This document shows positions 25,473-33,124 of a stretch of 35,634 nt of DNA, piece by piece. Made by a program: the position numbers and the translations under genes. Below the pieces are notes generated by a model. It was not told the DNA's origin. It made no database searches and was given only the letters and a program-made list of their open reading frames with translations. Numbering within the stretch: the first letter of the stretch is position 1; every line of letters starts with the position of its first letter. Source of the stretch: a virus; IMG/VR virus record IMGVR_UViG_3300021964_011517, positions 1-35,634 of that record. One strand, given 5' to 3'.

Positions 25473-26438
25473 CTACTGTAAAGTAGATATATTTTGTACA
25501 GTTTCTGTAGTTACAGTCACTTTTGCCTTGGAATTAAATGCTTTTAGTGCATTTAAATCTTTTTGAAGTACTTCTGGTATTATTTGTCCTCTCAATCGTA
25601 TTGTAAAATTACCTCTTACCAATCTTTCTTGACCATCTGTAAGTTCTGTAGTGCTCCCAAAATTATCTATGAATGCTCTAAATTTATATCTTTCAGGATC
25701 TCCCCAATATGAATCAGAAGCATATTCAATAGCTTCTATAACTCCATTGAGTTGTTCCATATAATAAGTTTGTATAATACAATCATAAGTGATTGTTACA
25801 AAATCTCCTACAACTATAGCTTGTGATTGCTGTACAGGTTTTCTGTTATTCAATACATCAAAGTTGTTATAAAAGTTCTTACTATTATATCCCTTGTCTA
25901 AAGAATAATATAAATGTGGAGAATTAGAATCTATCTTAGCTGTTACAGATCTATCTTTTTCAAGATTTGTTCTTTGTACTACTAAAATGGGTAGCATTAT
26001 TCTACCACTTTTATCTCTGTAGAATCCATCCTTTTGTTGAGATTTCCATCTTTCAGGATTACCATAAATTACAGGAACTGATATATATCTGCTGTTTTGA
26101 TAAACTGAAGGCTGAATAACTTCATTAAAATAGTAAAATACTGCTTCATCTATGTCCTGAACACCAACTTTAAATGATTTAGTGGCATCATTCTTAGCAG
26201 ACAATTTTGTTGATCTATTAAAATTGATCCCTGTTTCTCTCTCGTTTGGGTTTGGTGCTGTATTAGGATTTCCTAATTCATCTATATATGGTTCAGCTAA
26301 TTCTCTCTCCATCTCAGCCTGATTTTTTGGTCTAGGCTTCATGTTTCTTTTTGACAAAGGTGCCTCTGGCACTGCAGGATAAATTCCTCGTGATTTATTA
26401 AATCTTTGTTCAAAAAGTTGAGATTTAGTTACTGCCAT
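25473..26438 (-). CDS. Tail completion / sheath terminator protein, gp15-like
   Basis: 321 residues. The central region matches the pattern of gp15 of T4-like phages: YISVPVIYGNPERW (compare a similar segment in T4 gp15), a basic loop RDKSGRIMLPILVVQR, then TYDCIIQTYYMEQLNGVIEAI and a closing FTIRLRGQIIPE. The first about 100 residues are an extended, charged N-terminal arm not present in T4. It starts with a TAATG overlap of the gp14 stop (26436-26440), so it is coupled to the neck gene. In T4, gp15 caps the sheath and joins the tail to the neck, and the gene order here agrees. Confidence 0.8.
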   Translation of the reverse strand: MAVTKSQLFEQRFNKSRGIYPAVPEAPLSKRNMKPRPKNQAEMERELAEPYIDELGNPNTAPNPNERETGINFNRSTKLSAKNDATKSFKVGVQDIDEAVFYYFNEVIQPSVYQNSRYISVPVIYGNPERWKSQQKDGFYRDKSGRIMLPILVVQRTNLEKDRSVTAKIDSNSPHLYYSLDKGYNSKNFYNNFDVLNNRKPVQQSQAIVVGDFVTITYDCIIQTYYMEQLNGVIEAIEYASDSYWGDPERYKFRAFIDNFGSTTELTDGQERLVRGNFTIRLRGQIIPEVLQKDLNALKAFNSKAKVTVTTETVQNISTLQ

Positions 26439-26953
26439 TACATTCTCTCTTTATAGGGTGATAAATTCAACTTATCTGCTGGTACATAATGTGTACTAGC
26501 TACTATTGATATACTGCTACCAAATCTTTGTAGATTCGGGTTTAATGGGTTTACATCATTTGGATAATCTGGATTCTTTCCAGTCCAATATTGGTTAGCA
26601 TTCAAGTTATCAATTTCGTAATAACTTTCTTGATATAATACAATGTCACCAATTTCAGGTACATACATAGAATCAACAAGATCATCTCTAAGAAATGCAA
26701 AATCAATACCCCATTGAAAGTTAACACCCAGATCACTTTCTGGATAGTCTTGATCTTTTCTTGCTATCAAACAGTTGAATAAGAAAGGACCATCGAAATA
26801 CTTAGCTCCAGAGGCTTCTCCATAAATGTTTACTTTAGTATCCTCTATCTTGTATTTGTAAAAGGATGCTTGTTGGGTAATTATGTCTCCTAATAACTCC
26901 CTGTTTATATGTCTTACTAGACTTACATCTCTTTGTCCTCCAAATAATGCCAT
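26438..26953 (-). CDS. Neck protein, gp14-like
   Basis: 171 residues, shorter than T4 gp14 (256). Recognisable parts are LLGDIITQQASFYKY, VNIYGEASGAKYF, and MYVPEIGDIVLYQESYYEIDNL followed by NQYWTGKNPDY. These are typical of the neck gp14 family. It lies 3 bases after gp13 and overlaps gp15 by one base, so gp13-gp14-gp15 form a coupled cassette that builds the head-tail connection. Confidence 0.85.
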   Translation of the reverse strand: MALFGGQRDVSLVRHINRELLGDIITQQASFYKYKIEDTKVNIYGEASGAKYFDGPFLFNCLIARKDQDYPESDLGVNFQWGIDFAFLRDDLVDSMYVPEIGDIVLYQESYYEIDNLNANQYWTGKNPDYPNDVNPLNPNLQRFGSSISIVASTHYVPADKLNLSPYKERM

Positions 26954-26956
26954 ATT

Positions 26957-28132
26957 TTAAAATGGTACTATAGTAATTAAAGCTGCTAATGCACCTACAT
27001 AAATAGTGTATGGTACTTGTGCCAACTCTTTATTCTTAAACTCTGATTCGTTTGCTCTCCTCTCTAACAATGCCTGTCTTGATGTTTGATCTAAATATTC
27101 TCTCAATCTCTCTATCAATCTAACTTTGTTGTCTGCTGCCTCTCTTAAAAGAGAATCACCATTTAAAGTTACTTCAGAGTTAGGGATGGGTAGAGTTGAA
27201 TACTTACTTCTAACCCAACCAAGCATTTCTTTAGCTATTGCTAGTGTATACTCGAATATCCATTGTCTTCCTACTGAATTAATTCTGCTATAGGTTGGAT
27301 TACTATATGGAGCATCAGCAACAGAACTTACTTTATTATCGCTAGGATCTATACTATTACTTAGTCTTTCATCATCTTTTATATACTCAATGAAGATGCT
27401 ACCTGTGCTTACAGTTGGTATAGGGAAAATTCTTAGTCTGTTATTTATAATCTCAAATGAGTAGTTAGATTTTCTAACTTGCTGATTCATCTCAATAGCC
27501 TGTATTGTCTGCAAATCATAAGACAAAGGCATCATCAGATAATTCGTTGCAGGGGACATGGCTGCAAATCCAAATGAATTAAATAAAGCTTGGAAGCCAA
27601 ATCCTGTTCCTGAATAAGGGTCATAATATTGTGTTATTGCAGGTGGTGCTTCATAGAATACTTTTTTCACCTCAATACTACTTGTAATTCCTAAATTGTT
27701 TTTCCAGGCTTCTAAGTCATAATCTTGTTGATTACTAACTACATTTATACTTCCTGAATAATATTCTAAGTTACCTCCTGATCCTGCTTCTGCACCATAT
27801 TGTTTTGATAATCTTATGATATTACCCATGTTTGGAGTTACTACTTTATTTGTAGCATCACCATTTACATCAGATCCTTCAAGTGAAAGTTGATTATCTC
27901 TCACTTTAAAAGCAAATACTTCATTTCCATAAGTAGTGATTGCTTCTTCAAAAGCAGTATAGAAATTTATGTCTTGAAGTTCAATATCATTCAAGGGATA
28001 TCCCATTCTTCTAGTACAGAATTCAGCTACTTTATCTGCATCTGTTCTAAAATCTTGATCTAAGTCATAAAATCCAAAAGGAGTATCTCCAATATCAAAG
28101 GAACTAGATCCTGGCCAAATGGGTATATTCAT
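26957..28132 (-). CDS. Neck protein, gp13-like
   Basis: 391 residues. N-terminal features typical of gp13 are FTYG-like spacing in CTRRMGYPLNDIELQDINFYTAFEE, and a helix with AITTYGNEV. Later come RLRIFPIPTVSTGSIFIEY, and IFEYTLAIAKEMLGWVRSKYSTLPIP, as in other marine T4-like neck proteins. The C-terminus carries RLREYLDQTSRQALLERRANES. It binds the portal vertex after packaging and serves the gp14/gp15 join. The start has a leader TAAATAAAGAATTATG, nearly identical to that of the tiny Cys-rich gene just upstream. Confidence 0.85.
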   Translation of the reverse strand: MNIPIWPGSSSFDIGDTPFGFYDLDQDFRTDADKVAEFCTRRMGYPLNDIELQDINFYTAFEEAITTYGNEVFAFKVRDNQLSLEGSDVNGDATNKVVTPNMGNIIRLSKQYGAEAGSGGNLEYYSGSINVVSNQQDYDLEAWKNNLGITSSIEVKKVFYEAPPAITQYYDPYSGTGFGFQALFNSFGFAAMSPATNYLMMPLSYDLQTIQAIEMNQQVRKSNYSFEIINNRLRIFPIPTVSTGSIFIEYIKDDERLSNSIDPSDNKVSSVADAPYSNPTYSRINSVGRQWIFEYTLAIAKEMLGWVRSKYSTLPIPNSEVTLNGDSLLREAADNKVRLIERLREYLDQTSRQALLERRANESEFKNKELAQVPYTIYVGALAALITIVPF

Positions 28133-28142
28133 AATTCTTTAT

Positions 28143-28211
28143 TTAACAATCGCAGCAATCGCAGTCGCATGATGTGCCGCAGTTACAAATTTTGCAATTA
28201 CATTTATTCAT
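28143..28211 (-). CDS. Cys-rich metallothionein-like microprotein, 22 residues
   Basis: A 22-codon frame with nine cysteines at residues 4, 6, 9, 11, 15, 17, 19, 20 and 22; the rest is mostly Asn, Asp, Lys and Gly. The Cys-x-Cys spacing (CNCKICNC, CDCDCC) is that of metallothioneins and other soft-metal-binding peptides. It has a proper ATG and TAA, and fits exactly between the 141-codon gene and gp13. The 10-base linkers before it and after it are almost the same: TAAATAAATAATTATG and TAAATAAAGAATTATG. This shared initiation context is the best sign it is translated. Metal or disulfide chemistry, or a zinc-bound virion part, are guesses. Confidence 0.65.
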   Translation of the reverse strand: MNKCNCKICNCGTSCDCDCCDC

Positions 28212-28221
28212 AATTATTTAT

Positions 28222-28647
28222 TTATGTTGTAGCAATAAAATATTCAATCTTAGCTGAACTACCTGATGGTTTTAATTTTATTGATGCTATATCATCATAT
28301 GCATAACTAGAAGATAAACTTCCAGTGTATTCACTTGTAGATAGTGTAAATATACTTCCACCATTTACTTTAAAATGAGCTGATTCAGTTGATGATGATA
28401 CATGGACATCTACAAAACTTGAAGTAGTAACATTACTTATTCTAGCATACTTGATAGAACTTGTTATAAAAGTCCCTGCTCCTACAGTATTACTTAAATT
28501 AAATATAGCTGCTTCAGTATCTGCAGGTATAGTCATGGTTCTATGATCAACAGAATTTATTCCTGTTATATCATGTTGATAGTAAGTGCTTCTATCATTA
28601 CCATCTAAAGTAATGTCTTCTTGCACTACAAGTTTCAAAGTTGCCAT
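28222..28647 (-). CDS. Beta-rich hypothetical virion-type protein
   Basis: 141 residues, rich in Ser, Thr and short alternating strands (TLKLVVQEDITLDGND, FVDVHVSSSTESAHFKV). It ends with KLKPSGSSAKIEYFIATT. There is no signal peptide, membrane segment or cysteine. The composition resembles small decoration or fibre-associated proteins. It is preceded by an exact late-promoter motif 9 bases from the start and heads a unit with the Cys-rich microprotein, gp13, gp14 and gp15. A head or neck surface role is plausible but not shown. Confidence 0.75.
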   Translation of the reverse strand: MATLKLVVQEDITLDGNDRSTYYQHDITGINSVDHRTMTIPADTEAAIFNLSNTVGAGTFITSSIKYARISNVTTSSFVDVHVSSSTESAHFKVNGGSIFTLSTSEYTGSLSSSYAYDDIASIKLKPSGSSAKIEYFIATT

Positions 28648-28656
28648 TATCTACAT

Positions 28657-28669
28657 TTTATTATAAATA
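28657..28669 (-). promoter_or_regulatory. Putative late promoter
   Basis: Exact TATTTATAATAAA on the coding strand, 9 bases before the 141-codon gene. The distance to the start is so short that the mRNA would have almost no leader. Confidence 0.6.
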
Positions 28670-28671
28670 TC

Positions 28672-29406
28672 TTATCTTTTAGACGAACCACTGAAATCTG
28701 AGAATGTTATGTGATTCAGTTGCTCTTCATAATACATTAAGATATCTTCTACTATTGGATCTCTATGATTTGTTGTTAGAGTTAAGGCTTCTAGATTTTT
28801 TATTCTTCTAGAGGCTTTATACAAAAATTTAAATCCACTATCAGCTTTTCTTCTCAAATCTATCTGTTTATCATCACCACAAATAATCATCTTAGATCTT
28901 AATCCCAATCTAGATACTAACATTTCCATTTGCTCGTGGGTAACATTCTGTGCTTCATCTACAATCACTATAGAATCAAGAAAAGTTCTCCCCCTCATAA
29001 AAGATACTGGTACTATTTCTATACTGCCATCAGTTAGATATTTTTCCATTTTATCTTTTCCATAAAGAGTATAAAAGTTCTGATATATAGGCTGTACCCA
29101 AGGATCCATTTTTTCCCTCATATCTCCTGGTAGGAATCCTATATCTTCTTTTGATACAGTTGGTCTTGTAATTATTATGTTTTGATATTCTCTCCTGAAT
29201 AATCCATCTAAAGCTATATTACAAGCTAATAGAGTTTTTCCTGATCCAGCTGCTCCTGCTAATAAAGTTATGGTATTTCGGAGTATTATATCCTTAGCTT
29301 CTTTTTGCTCTTCGTTTAATTGAATCTGAAACTTGATAGGGTTTTTACGAGTTCTTTTCCCTTTGTACACATCATCTGTGTGATGTTTTGAGGTAGGCAT
29401 AAACAT
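28672..29406 (-). CDS. phoH: PhoH-like ATPase
   Basis: 244 residues. Walker A is GAAGSGKT (near 52-59) and Walker B is SIVIVDEAQN. ITRPTVSKEDIGFLPGDMREKMDPW and SFMRGRTFLDS are the signature stretches of PhoH, with ICGDDKQIDLRRKADSG as the sensor part. PhoH is a predicted RNA/DNA-binding ATPase common in marine phages. It is often called an auxiliary gene of phosphate stress, but its activity in phages is not established. Here it lies directly after the major capsid terminator and has its own late-type promoter, so it is probably made late, with the virion proteins. Confidence 0.92.
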   Translation of the reverse strand: MFMPTSKHHTDDVYKGKRTRKNPIKFQIQLNEEQKEAKDIILRNTITLLAGAAGSGKTLLACNIALDGLFRREYQNIIITRPTVSKEDIGFLPGDMREKMDPWVQPIYQNFYTLYGKDKMEKYLTDGSIEIVPVSFMRGRTFLDSIVIVDEAQNVTHEQMEMLVSRLGLRSKMIICGDDKQIDLRRKADSGFKFLYKASRRIKNLEALTLTTNHRDPIVEDILMYYEEQLNHITFSDFSGSSKR

Positions 29407-29410
29407 TTGG

Positions 29411-29423
29411 TTTATAATAAATA
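29411..29423 (-). promoter_or_regulatory. Putative late promoter (variant)
   Basis: TATTTATTATAAA on the coding strand, one base from the consensus. It lies 4 bases before the phoH start and 9 bases after the T-run of the capsid terminator. Confidence 0.5.
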
Positions 29424-29432
29424 TTTTCCAAT

Positions 29433-29458
29433 AAAAAAACCCCTCACAAGGAGGGGTT
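29433..29458 (-). terminator. Intrinsic terminator after the major capsid gene
   Basis: On the minus strand CCCCTC, loop of five bases, GAGGGG, then seven T. It starts about 23 bases after the capsid stop codon. Confidence 0.9.
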
Positions 29459-29481
29459 ATTTTCTAATCTAAATTTTTAGA

Positions 29482-31110
29482 TTATAGAGTATTTAAACCA
29501 GCTACTTCAATTGTACCATAAAATTCTGGTCTGACTATCTTCTTAGCGTATCTAGTCAAGAGACCTTTTCTTGGTGTAAAGGTGTCTGGATCGTACACTA
29601 GAGGAGTCATAATTAATGGAATATAAGGAGCAAATACAGCACCACTTTCCAAGAACTGAGTACCTCTATATCCTAAAAGGATTTGGTTTTCAGTCATGTA
29701 TGGGTTTTTGTATACTTTATATCTTCCATTCAACTGTCCTACTTTTTGCACACCGAATGCATAAGTATTTTTAGCTGTATCTCCATCGCTATCAGCAGCA
29801 AATCCAGGAATAGACTCAAGGATTGTACCTACAGTCGGAGAACATACTAGGAAGTTTGCACCACCTCTAAGGGTTTTTTGGTGAATGATGTTAGAAAGCT
29901 TTTGGATTTTAGTTCCAAGTGTTTGGAACCACTGTCCTTGGCTGTTATAATATCCACCGTCAGCTACACCTTTTCCATCAAATGCAGTACCTGCGTTGTT
30001 GATGAATTGGTTAGAAACTGCAGACCATTTTTCTGTACCTGCACCTGCAGAAGTAAGAAGCATATCTAAGATTTCAAGATCGATCTCTAATGAGATGTGC
30101 TCTGAAAGGATAGAAGTCAATTCTGCTTCAGCATCAAGTGCATGGTAAGCATTCAAGTCTTGTGCAAACTCAGGAGTCCATACAGCTTTTAGTTTTCTTG
30201 TTTTAGCAACAATAGCAGATGATTTCATCTGTACGTTGATTTCAGGAATGCTGATTGGGTTGTTATTGTTGTTCAATGCAGTGTTTTGATCTTCGAAATC
30301 ACCTCTGTACTGATCAGTTGGTTGTAATTGATACTCAACTGCGAATGTTTGTCCATCACCTACGTCAGATCCAGAAACGATAAATGTTACGTTAGTAGCA
30401 TCTACAGTTGTGAATGCAGGAAGGTTTTCAGCAGCAGTAAGAGCTGAACCTGTGATTACAAATCCACGTACTCCTTCTACATCTAGGTTAGCTAATTGAG
30501 CTCTTGTTACAGCAACTTTAGTATATCCACTAGCAGCTGCAGAAGCAGAGTAAGTAGAATCAAAGTTTAAATCTGCCCAAGTTGCAGATGAAGTTACACC
30601 TGTTACAGCAGATGAAGTGTTGTTGATAGAATATGTAAATCTACCAGCTCCATAGAATCCACCTGTGTTAGTGTTACCAAAAGGAGTGTTTCCTCCTGTA
30701 TCACCATATACAGAGCTTCCAGCTGTGTAAGGCTGCTTGCTAGTTCCATATTGGAAATCTAGATAAAATACAAGCCCAGAGGGCAAGTTCATTGGCTGTA
30801 CAGAAACAAATTCTTTAGCAGCAATCTGTCCGAATACTTTACGTACTAGGGGAAGTGCTACTCCAGCCCATTGCTCACCTACACCAGCAGTAAATGTACC
30901 TTGTGAAGATGTACCCCCACCAGTTTGAGAGCTCTCTACTACAAGCTGCTTAGCTTGGTTTTCTAACAACATAGACATGTTGCTTTTGTGGGTATTATCA
31001 AGACCTTCTAAGAGTCCTGTTTTTTCCCACTTTTGTGCTAGTCTCTTAGCATCACTCATTTGTGACTGGTAAGGGTTAGCACTTTCTAAAAGTGTGTTTA
31101 TATTACTCAT
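29482..31110 (-). CDS. Major capsid protein, gp23-like
   Basis: 542 residues, close to T4 gp23 (521). Diagnostic segments: NTLLESANPYQSQ at the N-terminus, LPLVRKVFGQIAAKEFVSVQPMNLPSG, RKLKAVWTPEFAQDLNAYHALDAEAEL, LEIDLEILDML, and TRYAKKIVRPEFYGTI near the end. A likely maturation cut by the prohead protease is after Glu59 (LVVE, then SSQTGG), which would remove the propeptide as in T4 (cut after Glu65). It lies 13 bases after the scaffold gene and is followed by a strong terminator, with no separate promoter motif directly before it. Confidence 0.96.
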   Translation of the reverse strand: MSNINTLLESANPYQSQMSDAKRLAQKWEKTGLLEGLDNTHKSNMSMLLENQAKQLVVESSQTGGGTSSQGTFTAGVGEQWAGVALPLVRKVFGQIAAKEFVSVQPMNLPSGLVFYLDFQYGTSKQPYTAGSSVYGDTGGNTPFGNTNTGGFYGAGRFTYSINNTSSAVTGVTSSATWADLNFDSTYSASAAASGYTKVAVTRAQLANLDVEGVRGFVITGSALTAAENLPAFTTVDATNVTFIVSGSDVGDGQTFAVEYQLQPTDQYRGDFEDQNTALNNNNNPISIPEINVQMKSSAIVAKTRKLKAVWTPEFAQDLNAYHALDAEAELTSILSEHISLEIDLEILDMLLTSAGAGTEKWSAVSNQFINNAGTAFDGKGVADGGYYNSQGQWFQTLGTKIQKLSNIIHQKTLRGGANFLVCSPTVGTILESIPGFAADSDGDTAKNTYAFGVQKVGQLNGRYKVYKNPYMTENQILLGYRGTQFLESGAVFAPYIPLIMTPLVYDPDTFTPRKGLLTRYAKKIVRPEFYGTIEVAGLNTL

Positions 31111-31123
31111 TTTAAAATTAAAT

Positions 31124-32383
31124 TTAGACGATACCTGCTAGTTTTTGGAATCTAGCTACCATACCATCCGATTCTACAATTTGATTTTTGTTTTCTTTGA
31201 TAACTTGAGTTGGTTTAGATGCTGAAGCTTTAATCTCAGAAACCATAGATCTTCTTTTAAAAGTAGGTCTAGATTTGATTCCTTCACTTAAAGTTTCATA
31301 AACCAACTTAGCTTCTTTAGTTGAATTTGCTTTGTCAAAAGACTCAAGCACTTTTACCTTTTGAGACTCAGAAAGATTCTTGTCTTTAAAAAGCTTGTTT
31401 GAATAAAGAAGTTTAGCATTTAGTAAGTTTACTTCTTGAAGATCCTTTTTAAGAGCTTCGATTTCAGCTAATGCTTCTTCCATCTCTTTTTTGTGTTTCT
31501 TCATTCCATATCCTTCTTCTACTTCATCCTCTTCTTTCATGTAATCAATCTCACCTTCCTCTTCAGCAGTTTCTTTTCTTTTAGGTCCTTTGCCATGATG
31601 ACCTTTTTTCTTCATGTCATCTTTGTGCTCGTCACCTTTTTTACCGCCTCTTTCTTCAGTGATCTCTTCTTCGATTTCTTCAGATTCAGTTACTTCCTCT
31701 GATTCTTCCATCATGTCAGATTCTGAATCTATAGTAATTTCTACTTCTTCACTATCTTCCATTTCCCCTTCTTCTTCGCCTTCTTCGGCTTCAAAGTCAG
31801 GTCCTGGCTCTAGTTCTCCAGCAGCTACCATGTCTTTCATTACATCTTCAATGAAGTCTTTTAAATCTTCCTCAGACATTTCGTCTAAGTCGAGTTCCTC
31901 TTCTTCTACTTCTTCAGATTCCTCTTCTTCCTCTTCTTGCTCCATCTTAGTGTCGTCTTCTTCGTAGTGGTCCTCTTCTTCAATAGTCTCTTCAGACTCT
32001 TCTAAAGATTCTTCCTCTTCTTTAAGACGCATCTCTTCAGTTTCTTTCTCAACAGCATCATCTCCTTTCATGCCTTTTCGCATTACAGGGTCTGACATCT
32101 CATCAAGTTCTTCTGATTCTTCGATTTCATCAAGTTTAGAAAGTAAGCTCTCTAAAGAAATATTGTCAGATTGCTCTTCCATTTTTTCTTCTTTGTGGTC
32201 TTTTTCCTTCATTTCTTTAATTTTAGTTTCTTCGTTTTCCAGTTCTTGAACTTTCTTGGAAAACAATTCTTTGATATGAGGGGCAAAAGACTCTTCCAAA
32301 GCAGCTTTTGCATTTGCTAATGCAGCTTCTTTAATAGAAGTAGCTTCAGCAATAGCTTCGTTTAGCAAAGTTCTTGTTGCCAT
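31124..32383 (-). CDS. Prohead core scaffold protein, gp22-like
   Basis: 419 residues against 269 in T4. The two ends fit gp22: an N-terminal helix (LLNEAIAEATSIKEAALANAKAALEE) and a C-terminal helical part with NAKLLYSNKLFKDKNLSESQKVKVLESFDKA. The insertion between them (about 65-290) is extremely rich in Glu, Asp, Ser, Lys and Met, with runs such as EQEEEEEESEEVEEEE. A basic patch GGKKGDEHKDDMKKKGHHGKGPKRKE lies at about 247-272. It forms the inner core on which the capsid assembles and is destroyed by gp21. It has the longest untranslated leader of the window, with hairpins and a promoter variant. Confidence 0.85.
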   Translation of the reverse strand: MATRTLLNEAIAEATSIKEAALANAKAALEESFAPHIKELFSKKVQELENEETKIKEMKEKDHKEEKMEEQSDNISLESLLSKLDEIEESEELDEMSDPVMRKGMKGDDAVEKETEEMRLKEEEESLEESEETIEEEDHYEEDDTKMEQEEEEEESEEVEEEELDLDEMSEEDLKDFIEDVMKDMVAAGELEPGPDFEAEEGEEEGEMEDSEEVEITIDSESDMMEESEEVTESEEIEEEITEERGGKKGDEHKDDMKKKGHHGKGPKRKETAEEEGEIDYMKEEDEVEEGYGMKKHKKEMEEALAEIEALKKDLQEVNLLNAKLLYSNKLFKDKNLSESQKVKVLESFDKANSTKEAKLVYETLSEGIKSRPTFKRRSMVSEIKASASKPTQVIKENKNQIVESDGMVARFQKLAGIV

Positions 32384-32409
32384 AATCCTAAAAATTGTTT
32401 TTTGGAAAT

Positions 32410-32473
32410 ACGCTTATTGAATAATAGCGTAATGTGTAATTATTATTTGTCAGATAGCATATATAAATGCTAT
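32410..32473 (-). promoter_or_regulatory. Structured 5' leader of the scaffold gene
   Basis: Two inverted repeats lie between the promoter motif and the start of the scaffold gene. One is ATAGCAT with ATGCTAT (32454-32460 and 32467-32473), a 7-bp stem with a 6-base loop. The other is ACGCT with AGCGT (32410-32414 and 32426-32430). They could affect translation or mRNA stability; no known family is recognised. Confidence 0.4.
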
Positions 32474-32476
32474 ATT

Positions 32477-32489
32477 CTAATTATAAATA
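32477..32489 (-). promoter_or_regulatory. Putative late promoter (variant)
   Basis: TATTTATAATTAG on the coding strand, two bases from the consensus, 93 bases upstream of the scaffold start. It would drive scaffold and capsid together. Confidence 0.5.
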
Positions 32490-32510
32490 TATCTAAATTT
32501 ATAAAAAGTC

Positions 32511-33122
32511 TTAAAAAAGTGGACACGAGCCTTTTGAACAAAGGATTTCTTTAATTATCTCGTCTACTTTTCTGTATTTATCCAAATTTTGGAACGTTTG
32601 TTTATTTTCATTTAGCTGCACTGGAGACATGAAACTTCCTGGGTTTGAGGGTGTTGATACAAAATCCCAGCATATTAAATTGAAATCATCTTGTACTTCA
32701 TATACACCTCCTATTTGTTTTACACTTCCTTCTCCTCTTGAGGAAACTCCTACGACTATACCACTATCTATAAGAGATTTTAGAATATTTCCTGCTGGTG
32801 TTGGTAATATTTCTATTCGACCCATTACGTGATCTCCATCCCACCAAGTAGACTTTATACAGTGTGAGACATTTTGTAAATTTATTATTCCTGTTTCTGG
32901 ATGGTCTAATTCGCCTATAGCACGATTTTCTTTTATAAGAGTTTGATAGTTATCTATTTCCCTTTTCCATAAATCCTCTGGATATTCTCTTTGATTGCCA
33001 TTTTTCTGATTTACAGTTGTAAGAATTCCTTCTACCTGCATATTTCCAGATGGAGACTTCGATTCAACCAAATTTTTAGAAGGTTGAAACAACGAAGTTT
33101 CAATAAGTACTTGCTTTGTCAT
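32511..33122 (-). CDS. Prohead maturation protease, gp21-like
   Basis: 203 residues, close to T4 gp21 (212). The serine protease signatures are His74 in AIGELDHPE and the serine pair 127-128 in VVGVSSRGEG. The region GNMQVEGILTTVNQKNGNQREYP is typical of this family. It cleaves the scaffold and the capsid propeptide inside the prohead and then degrades itself. The C-terminus has a Cys-x4-Cys-PLF end not needed for catalysis. It starts 2 bases after the preceding helical core gene. Confidence 0.9.
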   Translation of the reverse strand: MTKQVLIETSLFQPSKNLVESKSPSGNMQVEGILTTVNQKNGNQREYPEDLWKREIDNYQTLIKENRAIGELDHPETGIINLQNVSHCIKSTWWDGDHVMGRIEILPTPAGNILKSLIDSGIVVGVSSRGEGSVKQIGGVYEVQDDFNLICWDFVSTPSNPGSFMSPVQLNENKQTFQNLDKYRKVDEIIKEILCSKGSCPLF

Positions 33123-33124
33123 TC

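Noticed and set aside
31614-31967. Plus-strand Ser-rich frame of 117 codons
   Set aside because: It is the complement of the Glu codons of the scaffold gene; GAA/GAG read backwards gives TTC/CTC and, in this frame, TCT/TCC.
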